Positions 14,824 to 22,002 of a stretch of DNA of 23,732 bases are shown here, piece by piece. The DNA lies in contig WQZJ01000007.1 of assembly GCA_009780795.1 (NCBI GenBank), positions 1-23,732 on the forward strand, written 5' to 3'. Numbering within the stretch: the first letter of the stretch is position 1; each line of letters opens with the position of its first letter. Both the position numbers and the translations under genes were made by a program. A model generated the notes under the pieces. It did not search any database, was not told the DNA's origin, and was given only the letters and a program-made list of their open reading frames with translations. Source of the stretch: Methanomassiliicoccaceae archaeon. GTDB taxonomy: Archaea; Thermoplasmatota; Thermoplasmata; Methanomassiliicoccales; Methanomethylophilaceae.

Positions 14824-15830
14824 AGGAACTCATAAGGGCAAGGGCGCCGCTGAGGATAGGCGTGGCCGGAGGGGGGACCGACGTCGAGCCGTACGCGTCC
14901 GAGAGAGGCGGAAGGGTGTTCAACACGACCATCGATAAATATGCGTACTGCACCATAGTCCCCAACGGAGGTGACCGACTGAGCATAAGGTCCCTGGACT
15001 ACGGGACGTTCGAGGCGCCCCTCGACGGCGGTCCGCTGAGGTATGACGGCAATATGGATCTTATCAAGGCAGTAAGCAACCATTTCAACATAACCGCCGG
15101 GTACGATGTGTTCATACATTCGGACGCCCCACCCGGTTCCGGTCTCGGAGGCTCGTCGACAGTGGTCGTCTCGATACTGGGCGCGGTCACCGAATGGCTG
15201 GGTATGGGAATGAATAACTACGAGCTTGCGGAACTGGCGTTCAAACTCGAAAGAGAGGAATTGGGGCTGCGGGGCGGTAAACAGGACCAGTACGCGGCCG
15301 TATTCGGAGGATTCAATCTGATGGAGTTCGGTAAGGACGGCGTCAGGGTAAAGAATGTCCGTCTGAAGGATGATACGATAAACGAGCTTCAGTATTGCTC
15401 TCTGCTGTGCTACACAGGCAGATCGAGAGAATCGGCGAACATAATCGACTCGCAGATGACAAGGTACGCCGAAGGCGTAAACATAGATGCTCTGGACGCC
15501 GCCAAGAGGCTCGCCGTCGAGGGGCGCAACGCCCTCATGCGCGACAACGTGAAAGAATTCGGCGAGATACTGAACCAGGCATGGGAACAGAAGAAGAGGT
15601 TCACACCTGACGTTACGAACAGTTCACTGGACAAATGCTACGAGGCGGCGATCGGCGCCGGCGCGGTCGGCGGGAAGATATCGGGAGCGGGCGGCGGAGG
15701 TTTCATGTACTTCATCTGCGAGTACGATAAGAAGCACATAGTCGCCAAGAGTCTGAAGAAGATGGGCGCTACCATGACAGATTTCACGTTTGAGAAGGAC
15801 GGTGTGCAGACATGGAGGCATAAGGAATGA
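14820..15830 (+). CDS. hddA: D-glycero-alpha-D-manno-heptose-7-phosphate kinase
   Basis: A 336-residue GHMP-family kinase. It starts with RARAPLRIGVAGGGTDVEPY, typical of HddA and related sugar kinases. The ATP-binding PPGSGLGGSST lies at 104-114, GLRGGKQDQYAAVFGGF in the middle, and KISGAGGGGFMYF near the end. HddA phosphorylates heptose 7-phosphate at C1. The GTG start (14820) overlaps the upstream TGA as GTGA and is placed 5 nt after GGAGGGGG, so the longer open frame is rejected. It overlaps the next gene by 4 nt (ATGA), indicating translational coupling. Confidence 0.88.
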   Translation: MKELIRARAPLRIGVAGGGTDVEPYASERGGRVFNTTIDKYAYCTIVPNGGDRLSIRSLDYGTFEAPLDGGPLRYDGNMDLIKAVSNHFNITAGYDVFIHSDAPPGSGLGGSSTVVVSILGAVTEWLGMGMNNYELAELAFKLEREELGLRGGKQDQYAAVFGGFNLMEFGKDGVRVKNVRLKDDTINELQYCSLLCYTGRSRESANIIDSQMTRYAEGVNIDALDAAKRLAVEGRNALMRDNVKEFGEILNQAWEQKKRFTPDVTNSSLDKCYEAAIGAGAVGGKISGAGGGGFMYFICEYDKKHIVAKSLKKMGATMTDFTFEKDGVQTWRHKE

Positions 15831-16855
15831 TACCGCTGATATCCGACGAGCTCGCGAGAAGCGCGTCCGTAATAGCCGGCATCGACGCCGGAACGATAGG
15901 TAAGATAGCTGACGTCCTTATCAGGGTCATAAAGAACGGTAACAAAATAATATTCCTCGGCAACGGCGGGTCGTCCGCGGACGCGCAGCACCTGGCCGCG
16001 GAGTTCACCGGTCGCTATCTCATGGACCGTGACCCGATGCCCGCGATGTCCCTGTCCAACATAGCGCCGGTGACGGCGATCGGTAATGACTATTCATTTG
16101 ATGACGTGTTCAAAAAACAGGTGGAGGCCTTCGCGGTAAAAGGTGATGCGGTGATATGCATCTCAACATCCGGGAGGTCCAAGAACGTCATAGAGGCAAT
16201 GAAGGCCGCCAAACAGAGGGGAGCGATCACGATATCGTTCACCGGCCGGGGCGGTACGATGAAGGATATGGCGGACCACGCACTCATCATACCGTCGGAC
16301 GAGACGCCCAGGATACAGGAGGGCTACATGACCGCAGGTCACATAATATGCGGTATCACCGAGTTCGGACTGTTCGGCAGGAAAGCAGTGTTCGTGGACC
16401 GCGACGACACGATAGCCAAGGATGTCCCGTACTGCAGCCGCCCGGAGGACCTGATATTATTCGACGGTGTGCCCGCTTCAATAAAAAGATTGAACGACGC
16501 CGGCTATCTGGTGATAGTGGTGACCAACCAATCCGGAGTGGCCAGAGGTAAATTCTCAGAGAGCGATCTGGCAAGGATACATGAGAAGATGATCTCGGAC
16601 ATCGAACGAGGCGGTGGCAGGATAGACGACATATTCTGCTGCACACACCATCCGGACGACGGATGCGGATGCCGGAAACCCGAAGCGGGGATGGGTGCCG
16701 CAGCCGTCATGAAACACAAGATAAACACAAGGGCGTCGTTCATGATAGGCAACAGCGACGCTGACGTAGGATTTGGTAAGGCTATAGGATGCACGCCAAT
16801 CAAAGTGGATACCGGTCTCAATTTCAACGACGCAGTGGATAAAATATTGCGTTAG
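15827..16855 (+). CDS. Bifunctional GmhA-GmhB fusion: sedoheptulose-7-phosphate isomerase and heptose bisphosphate phosphatase
   Basis: A 342-residue two-domain protein. Residues 1-184 form a SIS domain of the GmhA type, with FLGNGGSSADAQHLAAEFTGRY (43-64) and ISTSGRSKN (112-120). Residues 186-342 are a HAD-family phosphatase of the GmhB/histidinol-phosphatase type: DRDDT (191-195), TNQSGVARGKF (233-243), a zinc-site pattern C272/H274/C280/C282 followed by RKP, and a final GNSDADVGFGKAIG. GmhA turns sedoheptulose 7-phosphate into heptose 7-phosphate. GmhB removes the 7-phosphate after HddA has acted. GGAGG lies 8 nt before the ATG. The end overlaps a converging gene by 4 nt. Separate proteins are the usual arrangement in bacteria. 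Confidence 0.88.
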   Translation: MIPLISDELARSASVIAGIDAGTIGKIADVLIRVIKNGNKIIFLGNGGSSADAQHLAAEFTGRYLMDRDPMPAMSLSNIAPVTAIGNDYSFDDVFKKQVEAFAVKGDAVICISTSGRSKNVIEAMKAAKQRGAITISFTGRGGTMKDMADHALIIPSDETPRIQEGYMTAGHIICGITEFGLFGRKAVFVDRDDTIAKDVPYCSRPEDLILFDGVPASIKRLNDAGYLVIVVTNQSGVARGKFSESDLARIHEKMISDIERGGGRIDDIFCCTHHPDDGCGCRKPEAGMGAAAVMKHKINTRASFMIGNSDADVGFGKAIGCTPIKVDTGLNFNDAVDKILR

Positions 16856-17742
16856 TCCTTCTTTACCCTCTTAGTGCTTCCTGCATGATCCCACACGGTC
16901 ATGAAGCCCCTGTTCGCGGACACATGCGTCTTCGCCCTGCCTCTGGCTACTACCTCCAGTATGATCCCGAACGACATCTTGAACGGACGGAACCCGAGGT
17001 CGCGCACAGAACCCACAAGGGCACGGAGCAGCAGTCCCTTGTTCCATGTGGATACGGAGCAGCCGAGCTCCTTCTGCAGATATTCGAGGCCTGCGTTTAT
17101 TCGCACCCTCTGTGTTATGAAATCCTTGACCGTCTCCGGGCCGCGGTTCAGGACGACCGCGCCGGGCGCGTATACCGATGCGTATCCCTCTTTTTCAATC
17201 TCCATTCTCAGTATATCCTCGTCTAGTTGCAGCGCAGAGAGGATGCGTGCGCCCACATCCCTGAACGCCACCAGTTCGCCTATCTTCGGATCTCTCATCG
17301 AAACGTGATGATGCATCGTCCATATCATATGCGACACGAACCCCATCAGTTCCTTTGGGTCGTTCGTGGGTACCGGCCGTCCGCCGACCATGCCCACCTT
17401 CGGATCATTGAACGGCGAGACCAGATTATACAGTGAAAGCTCATCCCGCAGTATGTTGTCACCGTTCAGGAGAACGCAGATATCGCCCCTCTTCCTCTCC
17501 AGGAATTCGTTGATGGCGGAGTTCTTTCCCATTCTCTTTTCCTGTCGCAGAAGCTCCAGCGACGGGAACTCTTTCGTCAGCGACATGACAATCTCGTCCG
17601 TCCGGTCGGCGCTCCCGCTGGACACGACGATGACATCGGTCATTTCGAAACCATTCGTCGTCTGAGAGAACAGGGAACGCACGGTGTGCTCGATGTTGCT
17701 CTCTTCGTTGTAGGCACAGATACAGACAGAGACCGAAAGCAT
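16852..17742 (-). CDS. GT2-family glycosyltransferase
   Basis: A 296-residue GT-A enzyme. It begins SVSVCICAYNEESNIEHTV and has SSGSADRTDEIV (41-52), RMGKNSAINEFL (70-81) and the acidic segment LLNGDNILRDE (91-101), where an N-G-D replaces the usual D-x-D. A basic, hydrophobic region near 235-275 may sit at the membrane. Donor and acceptor are unknown. It converges on the heptose operon with a 4-nt overlap and has its own TATA-like element after the upstream GT2 gene. It may use the GDP-heptose made next door (inference). Confidence 0.83.
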   Translation of the reverse strand: MLSVSVCICAYNEESNIEHTVRSLFSQTTNGFEMTDVIVVSSGSADRTDEIVMSLTKEFPSLELLRQEKRMGKNSAINEFLERKRGDICVLLNGDNILRDELSLYNLVSPFNDPKVGMVGGRPVPTNDPKELMGFVSHMIWTMHHHVSMRDPKIGELVAFRDVGARILSALQLDEDILRMEIEKEGYASVYAPGAVVLNRGPETVKDFITQRVRINAGLEYLQKELGCSVSTWNKGLLLRALVGSVRDLGFRPFKMSFGIILEVVARGRAKTHVSANRGFMTVWDHAGSTKRVKKD

Positions 17743-17767
17743 TCAGTCAGCGTACGGCATCGGGAGT

Positions 17768-17777
17768 ATTAAATTAA
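17768..17777 (-). promoter_or_regulatory. TATA-like element before the GT2 gene
   Basis: The AT-rich stretch ATTAAATTAA region lies 25-35 nt before the minus-strand ATG at 17742, inside the short gap after the upstream GT2 stop. It suggests independent transcription. Confidence 0.4.
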
Positions 17778-17781
17778 GCGG

Positions 17782-18516
17782 TCATCCCTTCAGACGGCCC
17801 AGCAGTTTGGCGGCAGACCTTCCGAGCCGTCCGCATTGCCGCAATATCGATAATATTATCTTGGAACCGATCTTCGATTCCCCTCCCTGCCTCTCTCCAA
17901 ACTCGAAGAACGCCTCCTCTATCTTTATGTCACAGGGTGCAAATTTGAGGAGATCGAAGAGCGTCTTGAACCCCCTTCTCTCGAATTTAGGTTCATGTTC
18001 TTTGATGACAGGTATGAACACATCGGCCCTTCCTCCGAACAGACCGCTCATGATGTCGCTACTACTCTGTTTCCCGGCGAACTTCAGCGTAAGGGCGGCC
18101 ATTGTGTGTGCTATCCACGAACCAAGCCATCGTTTGAACTTCAATGCCGTTCTGTCCTTCCTTACACCTATCACGAGGTCCGCGCCGGCCGTCAGTAAAT
18201 CGTGAATATCCTTGAGCGAGGACGGAGGATGCTGAAAGTCGGAGTCCATGTTGATGAAGAACTCTGTGTTCGTTTCCAGTATACCGTGAATTATGCTGGC
18301 CGACAATCCTTTATCGTCTATGTCACGCGTTATGAACCTGACGTTCGCGTCATTCTTCATTATCTCTTCGACGATGCTCTTCGTCCTGTCCGGAGAATTG
18401 TCGTCCATCACGAGTATGTGAAAATCTGGGTAAAGGCTGCGGAGACACTCTATCATCCTGCCTATGTTCGCCTCCTCCTCGTATGTCGGGAGGATAACGG
18501 TGCACCCTTCTTGCAT
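17782..18516 (-). CDS. GT2 glycosyltransferase similar to dolichol-phosphate mannose synthase
   Basis: A 244-residue GT-A enzyme with the DPM1 pattern: VILPTYEEEANIGRMIE (7-23), VMDDNSPDRTKSIVEE (36-51), DKGLSASIIHGI (68-79) and the catalytic DSDFQHPP (91-98). No C-terminal membrane domain is present, as in soluble DPM1-type proteins. Such enzymes load mannose or another sugar from a nucleotide donor onto dolichyl phosphate at the cytoplasmic face. A later EFGERQGGESKIG segment is also shared with the family. Its lipid-linked product could feed the GtrA-like and GT87-like membrane proteins nearby. Confidence 0.87.
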   Translation of the reverse strand: MQEGCTVILPTYEEEANIGRMIECLRSLYPDFHILVMDDNSPDRTKSIVEEIMKNDANVRFITRDIDDKGLSASIIHGILETNTEFFINMDSDFQHPPSSLKDIHDLLTAGADLVIGVRKDRTALKFKRWLGSWIAHTMAALTLKFAGKQSSSDIMSGLFGGRADVFIPVIKEHEPKFERRGFKTLFDLLKFAPCDIKIEEAFFEFGERQGGESKIGSKIILSILRQCGRLGRSAAKLLGRLKG

Positions 18517-18563
18517 GTACGTTCATATGTGTCCGCATATTACATCCTTTCCTCGCGTCGCGG

Positions 18564-18576
18564 TTATATTTATTAA
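18564..18576 (+). promoter_or_regulatory. TATA box of the plus-strand GT4 gene
   Basis: TTATATTTATTAA lies 22-34 nt before the ATG at 18598, consistent with a leaderless transcript. Confidence 0.55.
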
Positions 18577-18597
18577 TCCATACGGTCTCGCAGTCAT

Positions 18598-19737
18598 ATG
18601 CGGATCGCGATGATCACCGACAGCTATTACCCGACGAGGGACGGCGTGGTCACGTCGATAACCATTGCGAAAGAAGGTCTAGAGAAACTCGGTCACGAGG
18701 TGGTGGTGGTCGCGCCGGACCCCGGCAAGGACCAGAGGATGGAAGGCGTCCGTTATTTCCCGGCCGCCGGGTTCAAGAGCTATCCGGGATACTTCGTCCC
18801 GCTGTATCCGTCCAACAAGTTGGATGTGATCAGATCGATCGATCCGGATGTGATCCATATACACGGGTTGGCGTTGATGGCGCTGAAGGCGCTCATAGTT
18901 GCGAGGACGCTGAAGATACCGACGGTACTCACGTTCCATACGATGGTAGGGGATGCCATAGAGTATTACTCCCCGCTCAGGATACCGATCAAAGCTCAGA
19001 AAAAACTGGTCTGGCTATATCTCAGGAACTTTTTGAAGAGGCCGGGCGCGATCATCGCACCATCGCGGTCAACGATAGATGAACTGCTCGGTAACAGGGT
19101 CAAACCGAAGAGGACGGAGATAATACCGACCGGTGTTGATACGACCAGGTTCAACGTGAACGGGGACGGCACCGCGATAAGGGAAAGATATGGAATTCAG
19201 AACGACAAGGTCGCTCTGTACGTCGGGAGATTGTCGTTCGAGAAGAGGATAGACGTGGTGATAGAGGCGCTTCGTCACATCGACGATGTGAAACTTCTGA
19301 TAGCGGGCAACGGACCGGCGAAGGAGAGCCTCGCTGCCTTGGCGGTCAGAGAAGGCGTAGGGAACAGGGTGATCTTCGCGGGTTTCGTTCCCGATGATGA
19401 GATGCCCGATCTGTATGCGGCCGCCGATCTTTTCGTCTCCGCATCGGAATTCGAGACCCAAGGACTCTCAGCATTGGAGGCGATGGCATGCGGCCTTCCG
19501 GTCGCTTGCGCGGACAAGAGAGCGTTCGCCGATTCGATCGAGAACGGTGTGAATGGTTTCCTGTTCAATGGCGGTCCGAAGGAATGTGCGGATGCCATGC
19601 GCTCATGTCTGACGTGCGGACCGTCCGTGAGGGTCAATGCAAGATCGTCCGCGGAGTCGATGTCCGTATCATCGTGTGCGGTGAGGCTGTCGGAACTGTA
19701 CGAGGAACTGTTACGGGGACGGAACATCATCCGATGA
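18598..19737 (+). CDS. GT4-family glycosyltransferase, possibly lipid- or mannosyl-specific
   Basis: A 379-residue GT-B enzyme. The N-terminus MRIAMITDSYYPTRDGVVTSI is typical of the alpha-mannosyl/diacylglycerol-glucosyl branch of GT4. HIHGLALMALKAL (87-99), LTFHTMVGD (111-119), IPTGVDTTRFN (176-186), YVGRLSFEKRIDV (208-220) and LLIAGNGPAKE (233-243) follow. The catalytic E-x7-E pair is E286/E294 in FETQGLSALEAMACGLPV. It is a single-gene unit behind a clear TATA box, and its end overlaps a converging GT4 gene by 11 nt. An archaeol-lipid or glycan acceptor is possible. Confidence 0.87.
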   Translation: MRIAMITDSYYPTRDGVVTSITIAKEGLEKLGHEVVVVAPDPGKDQRMEGVRYFPAAGFKSYPGYFVPLYPSNKLDVIRSIDPDVIHIHGLALMALKALIVARTLKIPTVLTFHTMVGDAIEYYSPLRIPIKAQKKLVWLYLRNFLKRPGAIIAPSRSTIDELLGNRVKPKRTEIIPTGVDTTRFNVNGDGTAIRERYGIQNDKVALYVGRLSFEKRIDVVIEALRHIDDVKLLIAGNGPAKESLAALAVREGVGNRVIFAGFVPDDEMPDLYAAADLFVSASEFETQGLSALEAMACGLPVACADKRAFADSIENGVNGFLFNGGPKECADAMRSCLTCGPSVRVNARSSAESMSVSSCAVRLSELYEELLRGRNIIR

Positions 19738-20797
19738 CGTTCTCGTAGACCTTCTCTATCTTCGTTATATTATCGTCCCAATTGAATATCTCCGCCTGGG
19801 CCCTCGCAGCTTTTGCCAATTCCTCTCTTCTATCGACGTTATCGAGCAACCCGTTCATCGCATCCGCCAATGCTTCCGGATCTCCCGGCGAGACGATGAC
19901 GCCGCCCCCGCGGACGGTGTCCGGCAGGCCGTTCACGTTCGTGCATACCACCGGCCGCCCGTATGACATAAGTTCAACAGCCGCCAGCCCGAACGATTCG
20001 AAGAGAGAGGGCATGACGAAGAACTTGCACGATCCCATTAGATGCGCCTTCTCTTCCTCGGATACGTATCCCTTCATCTCTATCCTGTCGCTGAGATCAT
20101 TCCTTTCTATCATCTTCGCCAGCCGCCCGGCCTCCGGGCCCTTGCCGCATATCACAAGTTTCGTGTCAACGTTCTTCATCGCCTTCACAAGATGGTCCAA
20201 CCCCTTCGTTCTGACGAGACGGCCCAGTGACAGGATGAAATCTCCGTCACCATTTCCCACATCAGGGAAGGAGCACAGGCAACTCGGGACGGTGGTCGTT
20301 CTTTCCTCAGGTATCCCGCGTCTGATGAGATCGTTCCGGACGAAATCGCTCACACATATTATGTGATCGAACGTGTTCAGACATTTACGGAACCGATTGT
20401 CCTGTATCTCCGATATCTTACCGGTAAGTCCGGTCCCCTCACCCCACATGTTGTGATAGGTGAACACTTTCTTTCCTTTGTAACCGGCAAGGTCCTTATT
20501 GTAGGACGGAGCCCATCTGTAGTTGTAATTCACGATATCCGCATCAAGTTCGTTCAGCGTCTCCAGGACGTTCTTGGATGATATGAACGGAGGGTTGTAC
20601 ACGTTTATCAGCCTCGACTTTAGTCTCACTATCTTGTATCCATCTCGTTCCTCCCGTTCCTCGGTGTCAGGTAGTCTTCCGGTGAGTATGGTGACATCGT
20701 GCCCCCTCTCCGCCAGAAGTCTGCACGTATCATGCATCCTGTGTTCGATACCTCCCGCGAACGGATAGAAGAACGGGTTCACATCAACAATTTTCAC
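19727..20797 (-). CDS. GT4-family glycosyltransferase
   Basis: A 356-residue GT-B enzyme. The N-terminus MKIVDVNPFFYPFAGGIEHRM carries the glycine loop of the acceptor domain. FTYHNMWG (112-119), LSLGRLVRTKGLDHLV (189-204), LVICGKGPEAG (214-224) and the E-x7-E pair E267/E275 in FESFGLAAVELMSYGRPVV mark the donor domain. The gene begins 14 nt inside the end of the upstream VTT-like membrane gene, so the two are probably translated from one mRNA. Donor and acceptor are unknown. Confidence 0.87.
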   Translation of the reverse strand: MKIVDVNPFFYPFAGGIEHRMHDTCRLLAERGHDVTILTGRLPDTEEREERDGYKIVRLKSRLINVYNPPFISSKNVLETLNELDADIVNYNYRWAPSYNKDLAGYKGKKVFTYHNMWGEGTGLTGKISEIQDNRFRKCLNTFDHIICVSDFVRNDLIRRGIPEERTTTVPSCLCSFPDVGNGDGDFILSLGRLVRTKGLDHLVKAMKNVDTKLVICGKGPEAGRLAKMIERNDLSDRIEMKGYVSEEEKAHLMGSCKFFVMPSLFESFGLAAVELMSYGRPVVCTNVNGLPDTVRGGGVIVSPGDPEALADAMNGLLDNVDRREELAKAARAQAEIFNWDDNITKIEKVYENVIG

Positions 20798-21377
20798 TTG
20801 TAAGGCCTCCCTTTCTCTTTTTCAGGAACGCCGCGACGATGCTTATCGCTATCACCGCGACTATCAGTATTATGGTGTACAGCTGTGCATCCCCTTCAGT
20901 GAAATATTCGAAGAAGAAGTTACTCATCATCATGATAAGACCGTACTTCACCAAACAACCCAGTACAACGTAGAACAGCGCTTTTGAAAGCTTCCAGTTA
21001 TCGATCAGACTGATGAATGCACCGGCGAACGGGATCATCGGTGCCGCTCTGTTCACGAGCAGCATACGTTCATCGCTGCATACCAGGAACTTCACATATC
21101 TGTCGGCGATCCTTTTGATCCGTTCCGGCACACGTATACGTTCGACGACGTAATACAGCGACGACACTCCGATGACCTCGGCGGCTGCTGCCGCCAGCAG
21201 CAGCTGCAGCCCGAACTCCAGTGAAGGGTCGTACATGAAGCCGATTATGAAGAATAACTCCGGAAGTGTGGGGAACGCTATCGCGTCTATAAGGAATATC
21301 AGGAATATGAAGAGGATCACGAGGACCGCACTGTTCGGTCCGAGAAGGTCGTACATCCAATCCCCGATGTTGAACAT
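20784..21377 (-). CDS. VTT/DedA-like multi-pass membrane protein
   Basis: A 197-residue protein with about five hydrophobic segments. The first, AVLVILFIFLIFLIDAIAFP, is followed by LPELFFIIGFMYDP and a small-residue stretch AAAAAEVIGV. NRAAPMIPFAGAFISLID lies at the re-entrant position typical of VTT/SNARE-associated proteins. A C-terminal helix ends in KKRKGG, facing the cytoplasm. Some DedA-family proteins recycle undecaprenyl or other lipid carriers, which would fit the glycan context; here that is inference. The frame opens with TTG at 21386, but the ATG at 21377 (MFNIGDWMYD) is preferred. Confidence 0.75.
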   Translation of the reverse strand: MFNIGDWMYDLLGPNSAVLVILFIFLIFLIDAIAFPTLPELFFIIGFMYDPSLEFGLQLLLAAAAAEVIGVSSLYYVVERIRVPERIKRIADRYVKFLVCSDERMLLVNRAAPMIPFAGAFISLIDNWKLSKALFYVVLGCLVKYGLIMMMSNFFFEYFTEGDAQLYTIILIVAVIAISIVAAFLKKRKGGLTSENC

Positions 21378-21398
21378 ATCACACAATCCTGCGGTTGG

Positions 21399-21436
21399 TC
21401 AATGATATGTTGATATTTCAACCATCGGATGCATCC
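21399..21436. promoter_or_regulatory. TATA-like element and palindromes before the VTT-like gene
   Basis: ATATCATT (minus reading) around 21399-21406 lies about 22-29 nt before the ATG at 21377. Upstream are GTTGA-TATT-TCAAC (21409-21422) and the perfect 10-bp palindrome GGATGCATCC (21427-21436), possible factor-binding sites in the gap after the GtrA-like gene. Confidence 0.3.
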
Positions 21437-21444
21437 ATGTAGGA

Positions 21445-21891
21445 TCACTCGGACCTCTCCGCCTTCGTTTTATTCACGAAGATGAAATACTTGCTGAATA
21501 TCCAGTTCAGCATTATCTCCACCAGGCTTGTGAGCATCCTCGCCGGAAAGCCGTCCACTCCGAAAAGGGAGCCGTCCATACCGACGGTAAGAAGCACCGG
21601 AAAAAGTAGCGCAGCGATTATGCCCGTGAATATCCTGGCGCCGAAGAACGACCCAAATTCCTTGGCCACTACCTTCTTCTTGGTGGACCGGGCCCGGAAC
21701 ACGAACCATTTATTGACAACGAATGCGAAAAAGACGGCGCATACCCATGAGAGGATGTTGCTCACGCTGAGGTTTATATCGAACCACACGAACACCGCGT
21801 AGGATACCCATGAGACCAGAACGGTAAAGGCTCCGAAGAAGACATAGAGCAACGCCTCCCTGTGATCCGCGGTCACTTTCTTTACGTCCAT
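21445..21891 (-). CDS. GtrA-like membrane protein
   Basis: A 148-residue protein with four predicted membrane helices, at about 13-36, 43-65, 80-103 and 118-139. The GtrA hallmarks NKWFVFRAR (60-68) and LNWIFSKYFIF (128-138) follow helices two and four. GtrA-type proteins are thought to move lipid-linked sugars across the membrane or aid their transferases. The frame extends to 21993, but the extra 34 residues are basic, lack family sequence and overlap the next promoter, so the ATG at 21891 is chosen. An ACTGA-CGTA-TCAGT repeat (21893-21906) lies just before it. Confidence 0.83.
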   Translation of the reverse strand: MDVKKVTADHREALLYVFFGAFTVLVSWVSYAVFVWFDINLSVSNILSWVCAVFFAFVVNKWFVFRARSTKKKVVAKEFGSFFGARIFTGIIAALLFPVLLTVGMDGSLFGVDGFPARMLTSLVEIMLNWIFSKYFIFVNKTKAERSE

Positions 21892-21972
21892 CACTGACGT
21901 ATCAGTTGTCGAACTTTTAATGATATGCCGTTCGGAGGCTCGACGGCGGGGCACACGGACCACTTCCTTTGC

Positions 21973-22001
21973 TATAAATAATGATAAGCGCATACATGCG
22001 C
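21973..22001 (+). promoter_or_regulatory. TATA box and start-site palindrome of the GT87-like gene
   Basis: TATAAATA (21973-21980) lies 23-30 nt before the ATG at 22003. GCGCAT-AC-ATGCGC (21988-22001) then fills the space up to the start codon, so a bound factor there would block initiation. Confidence 0.5.
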
Positions 22002-22002
22002 C

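Noticed and set aside
21892..21993. N-terminal extension of the GtrA-like frame
   Set aside because: Basic, not conserved-looking, and it overlaps the promoter of the GT87-like gene; the ATG at 21891 has a suitable AT-rich element upstream.
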